64,000 nt of DNA, taken from positions 1 through 64,000 of the forward strand of contig NZ_CABFVU010000005.1 in assembly GCF_902150045.1 (NCBI RefSeq), written 5' to 3'. The translations under genes and the position numbers were made by a program. Below, one piece after another: positions 9,891 to 18,674 of the stretch. This DNA comes from Chitinophaga polysaccharea (GTDB taxonomy: Bacteria; Bacteroidota; Bacteroidia; Chitinophagales; Chitinophagaceae). Every line of letters begins with the position of its first letter. Within the stretch, counting starts at the first letter, position 1. The notes below the pieces were generated by a model that saw only the letters and a program-made list of their open reading frames with translations, was not told the DNA's origin and searched no databases.

Positions 9891-10025
9891 TTAGTACCTG
9901 GATCTAAATCCAGGCCTTGGGCCAAAGGTATCTCCTACGCCGTCCCATATAATATAGGTCCAGGCACCTTTCCCGGTGCCAACCACCAGTTTTGTTCTGA
10001 GCTTTACAATCGCTTTCTGTGCCAT
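9891..10025 (-). CDS. Possible 44-residue peptide, unrecognised
   Basis: Reading the minus strand from an ATG at 10025 to a TAA at 9891-9893 gives 44 residues. The N-terminus is basic (M-A-Q-K-A-I-V-K-L-R-T-K-L), the middle is Gly/Thr/Trp-rich with Y-I-I-W-D-G-V-G-D, and the C-terminus ends P-G-F-R-S-R-Y. It has no Cys. I know no family for it. The region has few other open frames and the composition looks protein-like, but there is no clear ribosome binding site and chance cannot be excluded. It could be an orphan small protein or a ribosomally made peptide precursor. Confidence 0.35.
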   Translation of the reverse strand: MAQKAIVKLRTKLVVGTGKGAWTYIIWDGVGDTFGPRPGFRSRY

Positions 10026-10250
10026 GGTTTTAGCTTTAAGATTTTAAGAAATTAGTTAAGACAGGCAACACCACTTCTGCGGCCACCCAGAAATCTATAC
10101 AGGGCTACGGCATGCTCCGGTTGAATGTTTTCCCATATGGTGTTTCCTGGAAAAACCGCCGGGACCGAAGCCATCTAAAGCATCCAGCGTAAAATGAGCA
10201 TAGATCAGTTAATTCAGCTGATTTTTTAAGATCAAAAACAAAGAGGTTCG

Positions 10251-10276
10251 GGTTTTGTACCATAAGGTTCACAAAA
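10251..10276 (+). repeat. 26-bp repeat, left copy (flanks the PKS locus)
   Basis: The stretch beginning GGTTTTGTACCAT and ending TCACAAAA matches 18439-18464 at 23 of 26 positions. Its outer parts are rough inverted complements (TTTTGT and ACAAAA), so it may form a small hairpin. The two copies lie on the same strand about 8.2 kb apart and enclose the reductase and PKS genes. Confidence 0.65.
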
Positions 10277-10288
10277 AAATACTTGCAG

Positions 10289-10322
10289 GATCTTGTAAAT
10301 AGTCTTTACAAGATCTTTTTTC
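10289..10322 (+). terminator. Intrinsic terminator in the gap before the PKS locus
   Basis: Perfect 11-bp arms at 10289-10299 and 10305-10315 with a 5-nt loop, followed by a T run at 10316-10321. No plus-strand gene lies directly before it, so it may be left from a lost gene or insulate the PKS operon from upstream transcription. Confidence 0.7.
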
Positions 10323-10368
10323 TTTTAGGGGCACACAGTAAGTACATTTTTGGAAAACGTTCCCTCAC

Positions 10369-10500
10369 TTATTTTTTATCAAATGCGCGCATAGCTTTGT
10401 CCAATTCCTTATCCAGGATCTTAGCATAGATCTCTGTATGCTTTACGGAGCTAGTCCCATTAGCTTTGAAACATACTTCAATTCTCATGACCTGCTGTAA
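10369..10500 (-). pseudogene. C-terminal remnant of a second tyrosine integrase
   Basis: On the minus strand the frame ending at the TAA 10369-10371 reads S-S-V-K-H-T-E-I-Y-A-K-I-L-D-K-E-L-D-K-A. This is the active-site Tyr segment and C-terminal helix of a Bacteroidota tyrosine integrase. The upstream G-H box is degraded (N-G-T-S-S) and nothing of the rest of the gene survives. The sequence differs from the integrase at 306-1591, so it comes from another element. It marks an old integration event next to the PKS locus. Confidence 0.65.
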
Positions 10501-10948
10501 TGCCCTCACTGCCCAATTGTCCGGCAGTGCTTAAGTATCCGACTTTCAAGCTGGATTTGTGTGGTTATCCAGTGATGAGGTCAATGTAAAACTCATCCCT
10601 GACTTTCAAAGATATCTAAATGAGAATCTGATTTGAAGTGGGATTTATTAAATGAACAAAATGAATAGTCCTGCTGCAGAATGAACAAAAAGATAGTTTA
10701 TTTAATTCCGGAAAATATTTTACTTGCTTAAGTTTTTGCACAGCAGGATTTTGGAATGTTAAGCTAGTTAGTAAAAATTTTCACAACGATTTCTGCCATT
10801 ATCTTCCTGGGTGGTTTATGCAAATAGACAAATCTTTGTTGAACCGGCAATAATCTAATTTACTCAGAATAACCGCTATTTATTTTTCCTGTAAAAACCC
10901 GATAGATTAATTGTCTTCTTATTTTCTGACTACCAACTATTGTTCTTT
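10501..10948. other. AT-rich non-coding region upstream of the PKS operon
   Basis: About 450 bp without a supported gene. It probably contains the promoter for the reductase and PKS genes. I could not fix a promoter with confidence. No operator-like palindrome stands out. Confidence 0.4.
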
Positions 10949-12115
10949 ATGACCAATACAAATGTATTGCTTACTGGTGTTACCGGTATACTTGGGAGGC
11001 ACGTATTGTATGAATTATTGTATCTATATGCATCAGGGAGGAAAATGGGTGCGTTGGGTGTTGTAATACGCACCAAGTCAGGCCAAACTGGCCTGGAACG
11101 GTTAAAGACCATTATTGCTCATCGTTACAGACCGGCATATTTAAAAGGATATGCCGTAAATGATCTATTGAAGCATATAACGTTGATTGAAGCAGGTATT
11201 GAAGAATTAAATGCAGCCCACCTTGTCACACTGGAAAATTTTGATAACCTGCACGTTATTCATACCGCTGCGGAAACCGACCTGTCCAATACCTCCACTG
11301 CGAATGAAAAGGCCTTTACCCATAACTATCTGGCTACAAAACATCTACTGGCGTGGTGTACGCCGAAATTGTACAAATTCATTTTTATCAGCAGCGCTTT
11401 TTCAATAGGTCATCACGAAGGTGTGATCACCGATCAGTATATACAATTCGATGCCGGTGGTGACCCTGTTTTAAATGAAGAAATTAAAAACCGTAACCCA
11501 TACGAAAGATTTAAAATAAAAATGGAGTTTGAACTCATCAAATATTGCCGGCAACATGGCAAAGCCTGGCAGATTGTTAGGCCATCAAGTATATGTGGCC
11601 GTATGTTGGATGAACCCTTATATTATACTCCCACTTTTAACGTGTTTTACTTGTTTGGAAAATTTCTATACGCGTGCAGTTTATCAAATATCCTTCGTAT
11701 GGGCGAGAAGATCAGGATAGCGGCGAACCCTGCCGGCAGCATGAATATTGTGCCGGTTGATTACGTAGCCAAAGCTATTGTCAGGTCGTTTGAAAATGAT
11801 GCTATTGGCCAGCTGAATGCCGTTAGCTCCCGGCATGTGCCCGTTGCTTATTTATTTCAATCCATGTGCAATTACGCGGGAATAAAATGTGATCTGACAG
11901 CATGCGAGCCCCCGCCCGGGAGCATGTCAGTATTGGAAAAGCAATATTATGAAACAATAGGTCCCATGTTTTCCAGCTATCTGTCTACTCCGGTTCATCA
12001 ATTTGATACTGTCACACTTCGGGGAATTATGTCTGATGTTGCTGAGGCAGATGTAGTGAAGGGATTTAAGGACCTGTATGAATTTGCTTATGAAAACGAA
12101 TTCAGATCGCTCTGA
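10949..12115 (+). CDS. Stand-alone thioester-reductase-like SDR protein
   Basis: A 388-residue extended short-chain dehydrogenase. The N-terminus holds the nucleotide-binding motif T-G-V-T-G-I-L-G (Gly10, Gly13, Gly16), the expected Ser region is F-I-S-S-A-F (148-149), and the catalytic pair is Tyr185/Lys189 in N-P-Y-E-R-F-K. The order and length fit the NAD-binding 4 / thioester-reductase group, which releases acyl chains from carrier proteins as aldehydes or alcohols. The ATG at 10949 is preferred over the in-frame TTG at 10940. The PKS gene starts 65 nt after the stop on the same strand and has no thioesterase, so this protein is a good candidate for reductive release in trans. An epimerase role cannot be excluded. 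Confidence 0.75.
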   Translation: MTNTNVLLTGVTGILGRHVLYELLYLYASGRKMGALGVVIRTKSGQTGLERLKTIIAHRYRPAYLKGYAVNDLLKHITLIEAGIEELNAAHLVTLENFDNLHVIHTAAETDLSNTSTANEKAFTHNYLATKHLLAWCTPKLYKFIFISSAFSIGHHEGVITDQYIQFDAGGDPVLNEEIKNRNPYERFKIKMEFELIKYCRQHGKAWQIVRPSSICGRMLDEPLYYTPTFNVFYLFGKFLYACSLSNILRMGEKIRIAANPAGSMNIVPVDYVAKAIVRSFENDAIGQLNAVSSRHVPVAYLFQSMCNYAGIKCDLTACEPPPGSMSVLEKQYYETIGPMFSSYLSTPVHQFDTVTLRGIMSDVAEADVVKGFKDLYEFAYENEFRSL

Positions 12116-12180
12116 AAAAAGAAATTTTCCGCACGTAAACATCTTTTTTAATTGCTATTACTATTCTCATCAATCATGCC

Positions 12181-15100
12181 ATGGAAAAGAAAAGAATTGC
12201 TATTATAGGTATTGGCTGCAGGTATGCAGGGAATATTACTGATCCTGCAAGTTTCTGGCGTCTGCTAAGAAGTTGCCATGATGGATTAAGTGACGTACCG
12301 GAAGACAGGTGGAGCCTGGACAAATTTTATGATCCGAATGAGGACGCGCCGGGAAAAATGTATGTAAAGCGGGGGGCATTCCTTGGAGGAAATATTTACG
12401 ACTTTGATTACAATTTTTTCGGCCTTTCCCGCAGAGAAAGCCTGACGCTCGACATTCAGCAAAAACTACTCCTGGAAACTGCATATGAAGCATTTGACGA
12501 CGCGGGACTGGACGTACGTACGCTCAGGAAAACAAATACCGGTGTATTTATCGGCAGCTTCATGCTGGATAATCTGATGCTGCGGGTGGCCGGAGATGCG
12601 CTGCGATATATGAATACGCATACAGCGGTAGCAGGTTCCGCTACTTTACTTTCTAACAGAATTTCCCATGCCTTTGACCTTATGGGCCCCTCTGTTACCA
12701 TTGATACAGCCTGCTCTTCATCCATGGTAGCCATTCACCTGGCCTGCCAGGCGATAAAGAACGGAGAAGCGGAGCTTGCTATTGCGGGTGGCGTAAATGT
12801 AATGCTCAACCCTGCAGCGAGTATATTCATGTGCAAAGGGAAATATTTGGCAAGAGACGGCCGATCCAAAGCTTTTTTTGAACAGGCTGACGGATATGGC
12901 AGGGGGGAGGGCGCCGGCATCCTTGTTTTAAAGTCGCTGGACAAAGCTATTGCTGATGGCGATGCCATTTATGCGGTGATTGAAGGCACCGCGGTTAATC
13001 AGGATGGGAGAACAGAAGGCATATCGCTTCCCAATCTGAATGCGCAGGTAAAAGTGATTCAGGAGGCGCTGAAGGTAAGCGGCATACACCCGTCAAAAAT
13101 TGACTATGTTGAAGCGCATGGAACCGGTACAAAGGCTGGCGATCCTATTGAACTGAACGCCCTGGGCAGCATATACGGCAAAGGCAGACCGCATGCATTA
13201 CCTGTTGGTTCAATAAAGCCCAATATAGGCCATACGGAAGCGGCTTCTGGTGTAGCCGGTGTAATTAAGGCGGCATTGATACTGAAATACCAGGAAATTT
13301 TGCCGCACATGAACCTTGGTCCGTTGTCCTCAGGCATACCATTCACCCAATTAAACATCGACATTCCTCTTCAGGGCGCCACCTGGTATCTGGAAAATAA
13401 ACCGGCATATGCAGCAGTTAATTCTTTCGGCTATGGCGGAACAAATGGTCATGCCATCCTATCCAGGTTTAACCCCGATGCGTCGGTACCGGTTAACGTA
13501 CCTGAGCAGCCCATTAAATATCAGTTCATTGTTTCCGGAAAATCTGCCGGAGCGTTGAAAGAGAATACGGTGAACCTACTGAGTTTCCTGGAAAAAGAGA
13601 GAGAGCTGCCGCTGCATAATCTGGCTTATTCCCTAACCCGGCGGAAAACACTACATGATTTTTCATGGCTTGTGGAGGCCGGCAGCCGGCAGGAGCTGGT
13701 AGCTGCCCTGGAGATGAAAATACTAAACGGAGAATATCCCAGAATAACAGCAAATAAAGACCCAAGACTGGTTTGGGTATTTACCGGTATGGGCCCTCAA
13801 TGGTACGGAATGGGGCAGGAGCTTTACAAGTGTGATGTTGTGTTCAGAAATACGTTAGATAATTGTGATGCTATATTTACCGCTATTGCGGGTTATTCAC
13901 TACTGGCCGAGATGCAGAAAGATGCAGCAACTTCGCAAATTACCAGCAACAATTTTGCTCAGGCAGCTAATTTCTTCATCCAGATTGGCTTGAGTGAAAT
14001 GCTAACCGGGAAAGGCGTTCCCAAAGATGTGATAGTAGGACATAGCGTAGGAGAGATTGCCGCAGCAGTAATCGCAAAAACAATTACACTGGAAGAAGGT
14101 GTGCGCATTATTTACCATAGGGGCAATATTCTGGAAAAAATAGCCGGTAAAGGCACCTTGCTGTCGGTGGGGCTAAGCAAGGAAAAGGCAGCTGAGTACC
14201 TGCAATCCTTTCCAGATCTTGAAATTGCTACCATCAACTCTCCTCAATCGGTTACTATCGCCGGAACAGAGGAAAGCTTAGGCCTGCTCGACCAGCAATT
14301 GACTGCGGACGGATTTTTTTCCAGGTTTGTTCGTGTACAGGTAGCTTATCATTCGTCACAGACCGATGTTCTTAAGAAGGAACTGCTGGAGGCTTTCGGC
14401 TTTGTGCAACCCCGCCCGCCGGTCATACCTATATATTCAACCGTAACAGGAGAAGCTGTGAATATAGCCACACATGATGCAGGTTACTGGTGGAAGAATG
14501 TACGGCAGCAGGTATTCTTCAGCGAGGCGCTTGAAAAACTGATAAAACAGGGTTATACTAATTTTATCGAAATTGGTCCCCACCCGGTATTGGGCGGTGC
14601 CATCAAGGAAATTGCCGCAGCATCCGGCGTAAATGTGAGCACGTTCTTTACTTTGAAACGGCAAACCAACGAATCTGAAGCTATCTGTAAAAACATAGAG
14701 GGGCTGATTGGCGCTGGCGTGCCGGTTTTATTGAACCCAGGCATTAAAGGTGAAACAATAAAGCTGCCAGCCTATGCCTGGGACAAGGAATATTGCTGGA
14801 CGCAGGCGGCGGAAATAGCCAGTTTCCGGTCGGGTGAAAATAATCCGAATCCTTTTTTGCAGGAAAAAATGACTGGCCCGGGCATCTCCTGGAGGACCCA
14901 GATCAATCGGCCGGCCTTGCATTACCTGAAAGATCACCAGATCGGGAACACTATCGTTTTCCCGGGGGCAGGCTACGTAGAAAGTATTCTATCCCTGCTG
15001 TCTGCCGACTTCTCCGGTGGAACACTTATTGTTGAGCAATTGGAATTTAACGCGGCATTTTCCTTTCAGGAAGAAGAGTACCCCGAATTGGTTACCTCCC

Positions 15101-18100
15101 TGCATCCGGAAGGTAGTTTTTCAATTTCGTCAAAAGTAAATGATAACTGGACAACTCATGTAAAAGGGATGGCCTGGACCTCCGATAAATATGCCACGTT
15201 ACCCTGCAAAGATGTACACACCCTGTTGGCGCTTCCCCGCACTTTCACCAAAGCTGATGCCTATCAATATTTTGCATCGATAGGATTGAATTATAAAGAA
15301 CATTTTCAGACCATTTCATCTTATTCATTTTTTAATAACAACGAGGTGTTCGCTGTTTTACAATACACAGGTGAACCAACCGGCCAGCAATCTATTGTGC
15401 ATCCGGCGATCCTGGATGGTGCTTTTCAGTCGATTTTGCTGTTACTGGCCAACACCTATCCGGGCAAAGCCTACCTGCCTGTTAAAATTGATGCGATTAG
15501 GGTGTTTAAAACACTCCCACCTATTGTTTATTGCACAGGTGAAATTACCAGGCAAAATGCCAACAGTTTTTCTGGCAACCTGCAATTGTTGGATGATAAC
15601 GGCAATGTACTGGTAGATCTGCAGGGGCTCTTCTGCAAAAAAGTAGCTATCAGCAATGAACTGGATCCACTGCAAAACTGGATATACAAGTATACCTTTT
15701 CGCCGTACCGGTTTGCTTACAACCATGATTATGCGCATACTCCTTTATTGGCAACAGGTGATCGTTCAACATTCGACAAGCTTTCGCTGCAGTCTGCGCT
15801 GCCCATTCAGTTTATACCCATTGATGAACTGGTGGAGATAAAAGATAAAGATTTCCAGCTACTCTATATAGCTGCTACCGATGGTAACGGTATAACTGAT
15901 ACCCTAACAGATTGTCACCGGTTAATAGCTTTATTACAAAGCCCGGTAAAAAGAAAACAGCTGCAACGGTTATTACTGTTGATAGAATATGGTCTCGCCG
16001 ACGAAATCAATCCTGTAGTTGAAAAGATAAATCCACATCATACTGCCTTAGTAGGTTTTGCCAGAACAGTTACAACTGAAATGCCTCATATACAGTTAAA
16101 AACGATTGATTTGCAGCATCCACCGACGGACAGTGACCTAAGAGCACTGGTGCAAAGCTCATTTGAAGAAGAGGAATTGATCTATACCGCATCTGGCTGG
16201 TACCAGGGCGCTTTGGTCAGGGACGACATCAGCTTTCCGCAAAGGGCTCAAACGCCGGTAAAGAGAAGAGACAACCGGACATACCGGTTGGATATACTGC
16301 AAAAAGGAAAAATGGAAAGCCTTGCTTTCAGAAACATGGAGATCGATGCACCTGGCGCAAACGAGGTGCAGATTGCAGTGGCAGCTTCTTCAATCAATTT
16401 TAAAGACGTCATGAAGGCGATGGGTATGTTGAATGAGGCCGCCCTGGAAGATACTTTCTTTGGTACTGAATTTGGCCTGGAGGGCGCTGGTATTGTTACG
16501 CAGGTCCATCCTTCTGTTGAACAGCTACAGGTGGGAGACAGAGTATATTTTATTGGCAACGGGTTACGTACACATATTAACATTAACCAACAGTATGTAT
16601 TCAAATTGCCGGATGACATTTCTTTTGAAGAGGCGGCTTGCTTTTTCGTGTACTATACCGCCTGGACGGCATTGATTGAAATGGGGCACTTGCAAAAAGA
16701 CGAACGCATTCTGATTCACGCGGCTGCCGGCGGAGTGGGATTGTCGGCGTGCAATATAGCCTTGGCCAGGGGAGCCAAAGTATATGCTACTGCCGGTACA
16801 AGCGAGAAAAGAGCTTTATTGAAATCGATGGGTATCGCACATGTGTATGATTCAAGATCGCTGAATTTTTACGATGAAGTACTGAGGGATACAAATGGAG
16901 AAGGGGTGGATATGGTACTAAATTCCCTATCAGGAGCGGCCCTGCATAAAAGTCTCCGTCTTATCCGCACCCTCGGCAGGTTTATTGAAATAGGCAAACA
17001 GGATATCACTACCAACAGCAGACTTTCACTTCTTCCCTTCAATCAAAGTATACAATTCATTGCATTGGATCTGGATAAAATACTTCCTGTATCTCCTCAG
17101 ATCGCCCGCCGGTTTTTCCTGAATTTCCTCAGGGATTATACCAGAAAATTATTGCCTTCACTTCCTTATGAAGTTCTTGATGGGGCTAAATGCCGGGAGG
17201 CGTTTAAAAAGCTGGCGTCAGGTAACCATTACGGGAAAGTGGTAATTGATTTCAATAATCATGACCTGGAAACAGTACCGGAGGTCGGGGAGAAGCTTAG
17301 GTTCAATGAAAATGAAAGCGTCTTAATAACGGGTGGTTGCAGCGGCTTTGGTTTACGAACCGCCCTATGGATGGCAGAGCAGGGAGTGAAACATCTTATA
17401 TTGGGAAGCAGGAGTGGACGCATTCCTGATGAGGAAAGACATATCCGGGAGAAAATTGAATCTTACAGTTGCTCTGTTTATCCTATTCAATTGGATGTAA
17501 CCGAGCCCGCTTCGGTAAAAAAGGCCCTCCAATGTTCTTTGGATAAAGGATTGAAATTGACAGGTATAATACACGCCGCGGCTGTGCTGGAAGATTGCCT
17601 TATCGAATCAATTACGCCCGCTGTTTTTGATAAGGTGTTTTTGCCCAAAGCATTAGGCGCATGGCACCTGCATGAGCAAACTCAAGGCCATTCCCTAAAA
17701 TTCTTTGTATGTTATTCCTCCGTAACAAGCTATACAGGTAATACCGGGCAATTGGCCTACACCACCGCCAATTGCTTTCTGGATGGACTGGTGCTGGATA
17801 GAATACGACGGGGTTTGCCTGCAATCAGTATCAGTTGGGGGCCTATTGGTGAAACAGGCATGCTGGTAAGGAATCATCTGGCGCAATCTCATGTGGTTAA
17901 CATTGGCTACAGACCCATAACACCAGCCATTGGTCTTCATTTAATGGGTGAAGCCATCAGTCACTTTCAAAACCACATCGGCATCATCGATGTTGACTGG
18001 AATAAAATGACCGCTTCGCTCCCTGGCGCCTGGAAAAGAATAGCAGGACTGCTGGGAAGCAGACAGCGTGGATCATTGCCCGATTTTGTATGCAGCCTTT

Positions 18101-18438
18101 TGGCTCAGGGAAGAGATCAATGGGATATTGTTGTACTGGATGGTGTTAAACAACTAATTGCTGAAATAACCCGCACTGCCGCAGATTCACTGCAACCAGA
18201 AGCCAGATTAAATGACCTGGGATTTGATTCCATTATGTCTGTTGAATTGGTCATAGCCATTCAATCTAAGCTGGGAATTGATTTACCCGTGATGGAAGTA
18301 CTGGGCGCCGGAACCATTGCCCAATTGGCCCAGCTGCTAAAGTTAAAGATATACCGGTTAGAAACGGGCTTACAGGATAAGAAACAAAAGAGTGAAGAGA
18401 CCGCAACGGTTACGGCGCCTGCCCTGGAAAAAGGTTAG
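12181..18438 (+). CDS. Single-module highly reducing type I polyketide synthase
   Basis: A 2085-residue multidomain enzyme. KS: Cys178 in D-T-A-C-S-S, His313 in E-A-H-G-T-G, His351 in N-I-G-H-T-E. AT: Ser622 in G-H-S-V-G, and V-A-Y-H-S around His724, a form common in iterative reducing synthases. DH: His919 in D-H-Q-I-G-N and Asp1079 in H-P-A-I-L-D-G; the Gly of the HxxxGxxxxP motif is Asn here. About 1165-1360 looks like a structural psi-KR without methyltransferase motifs. ER: A-A-A-G-G-V-G near 1514. KR: G-G-C-S-G-F-G near 1718, with Tyr1860 and Asn1864. ACP: Ser2017 in L-G-F-D-S-I-M-S. The full reducing set suggests an iterative enzyme making a largely saturated chain. There is no thioesterase; the upstream reductase may release the product. 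No phosphopantetheinyl transferase is in the window. The product is unknown. Confidence 0.92.
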   Translation: MEKKRIAIIGIGCRYAGNITDPASFWRLLRSCHDGLSDVPEDRWSLDKFYDPNEDAPGKMYVKRGAFLGGNIYDFDYNFFGLSRRESLTLDIQQKLLLETAYEAFDDAGLDVRTLRKTNTGVFIGSFMLDNLMLRVAGDALRYMNTHTAVAGSATLLSNRISHAFDLMGPSVTIDTACSSSMVAIHLACQAIKNGEAELAIAGGVNVMLNPAASIFMCKGKYLARDGRSKAFFEQADGYGRGEGAGILVLKSLDKAIADGDAIYAVIEGTAVNQDGRTEGISLPNLNAQVKVIQEALKVSGIHPSKIDYVEAHGTGTKAGDPIELNALGSIYGKGRPHALPVGSIKPNIGHTEAASGVAGVIKAALILKYQEILPHMNLGPLSSGIPFTQLNIDIPLQGATWYLENKPAYAAVNSFGYGGTNGHAILSRFNPDASVPVNVPEQPIKYQFIVSGKSAGALKENTVNLLSFLEKERELPLHNLAYSLTRRKTLHDFSWLVEAGSRQELVAALEMKILNGEYPRITANKDPRLVWVFTGMGPQWYGMGQELYKCDVVFRNTLDNCDAIFTAIAGYSLLAEMQKDAATSQITSNNFAQAANFFIQIGLSEMLTGKGVPKDVIVGHSVGEIAAAVIAKTITLEEGVRIIYHRGNILEKIAGKGTLLSVGLSKEKAAEYLQSFPDLEIATINSPQSVTIAGTEESLGLLDQQLTADGFFSRFVRVQVAYHSSQTDVLKKELLEAFGFVQPRPPVIPIYSTVTGEAVNIATHDAGYWWKNVRQQVFFSEALEKLIKQGYTNFIEIGPHPVLGGAIKEIAAASGVNVSTFFTLKRQTNESEAICKNIEGLIGAGVPVLLNPGIKGETIKLPAYAWDKEYCWTQAAEIASFRSGENNPNPFLQEKMTGPGISWRTQINRPALHYLKDHQIGNTIVFPGAGYVESILSLLSADFSGGTLIVEQLEFNAAFSFQEEEYPELVTSLHPEGSFSISSKVNDNWTTHVKGMAWTSDKYATLPCKDVHTLLALPRTFTKADAYQYFASIGLNYKEHFQTISSYSFFNNNEVFAVLQYTGEPTGQQSIVHPAILDGAFQSILLLLANTYPGKAYLPVKIDAIRVFKTLPPIVYCTGEITRQNANSFSGNLQLLDDNGNVLVDLQGLFCKKVAISNELDPLQNWIYKYTFSPYRFAYNHDYAHTPLLATGDRSTFDKLSLQSALPIQFIPIDELVEIKDKDFQLLYIAATDGNGITDTLTDCHRLIALLQSPVKRKQLQRLLLLIEYGLADEINPVVEKINPHHTALVGFARTVTTEMPHIQLKTIDLQHPPTDSDLRALVQSSFEEEELIYTASGWYQGALVRDDISFPQRAQTPVKRRDNRTYRLDILQKGKMESLAFRNMEIDAPGANEVQIAVAASSINFKDVMKAMGMLNEAALEDTFFGTEFGLEGAGIVTQVHPSVEQLQVGDRVYFIGNGLRTHININQQYVFKLPDDISFEEAACFFVYYTAWTALIEMGHLQKDERILIHAAAGGVGLSACNIALARGAKVYATAGTSEKRALLKSMGIAHVYDSRSLNFYDEVLRDTNGEGVDMVLNSLSGAALHKSLRLIRTLGRFIEIGKQDITTNSRLSLLPFNQSIQFIALDLDKILPVSPQIARRFFLNFLRDYTRKLLPSLPYEVLDGAKCREAFKKLASGNHYGKVVIDFNNHDLETVPEVGEKLRFNENESVLITGGCSGFGLRTALWMAEQGVKHLILGSRSGRIPDEERHIREKIESYSCSVYPIQLDVTEPASVKKALQCSLDKGLKLTGIIHAAAVLEDCLIESITPAVFDKVFLPKALGAWHLHEQTQGHSLKFFVCYSSVTSYTGNTGQLAYTTANCFLDGLVLDRIRRGLPAISISWGPIGETGMLVRNHLAQSHVVNIGYRPITPAIGLHLMGEAISHFQNHIGIIDVDWNKMTASLPGAWKRIAGLLGSRQRGSLPDFVCSLLAQGRDQWDIVVLDGVKQLIAEITRTAADSLQPEARLNDLGFDSIMSVELVIAIQSKLGIDLPVMEVLGAGTIAQLAQLLKLKIYRLETGLQDKKQKSEETATVTAPALEKG

Positions 18439-18464
18439 GGTTTTGTACCATGGGGATCACAAAA
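18439..18464 (+). repeat. 26-bp repeat, right copy
   Basis: Second copy of the 10251-10276 repeat (23 of 26 identical), starting at the last base of the PKS stop codon. It runs into the larger inverted repeat at 18459-18592. Confidence 0.65.
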
Positions 18465-18592
18465 AGGAAAAGAGGCTGTATCATAACTAACTTAATGGGT
18501 GTGAGAATCGCATATACGAAAATTTTCTCCACCCGGTACCCGAGTAAAATCGGGTAAAAGTTATTTATGATACAGCCTCCTTTCCTTTGTAC
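18459..18592. repeat. 134-bp element with 33-bp inverted ends (MITE-like or bidirectional terminator)
   Basis: Arms 18459-18491 and 18560-18592 are inverted complements at about 28 of 33 positions, around the core GAGGCTGTATCATAA. GAGGCTGT-type ends resemble insertion-sequence termini in this phylum. The 68-bp interior codes for nothing. It lies between the convergent ends of the PKS and a SusD gene, so it could be a miniature transposable element or a two-way terminator. No target-site duplication was established. Confidence 0.55.
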
Positions 18593-18674
18593 TATTCTAT
18601 GTTTCTTTTTAAATGGTCAGTAAAAATAAGCCCAATAGCGTTGCCGGCTGTTTAAGCATATTGACTGATTTTTA

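Noticed and set aside
9620..9907. Plus-strand 95-residue frame at the end of the TlpA-like gene
   Set aside because: It is an out-of-frame shadow of the TlpA-like gene that runs on through the terminator.
10098..10207. Minus-strand fragment containing D-G-F-G-P-G-G-F-S-R
   Set aside because: It has no start codon near its N-terminus; it might be a relic, but nothing supports it as a gene.
12181..18438. Polyunsaturated fatty acid or enediyne synthase
   Set aside because: There are no tandem ACPs, and ER and DH are arranged as in reducing iterative PKS enzymes.
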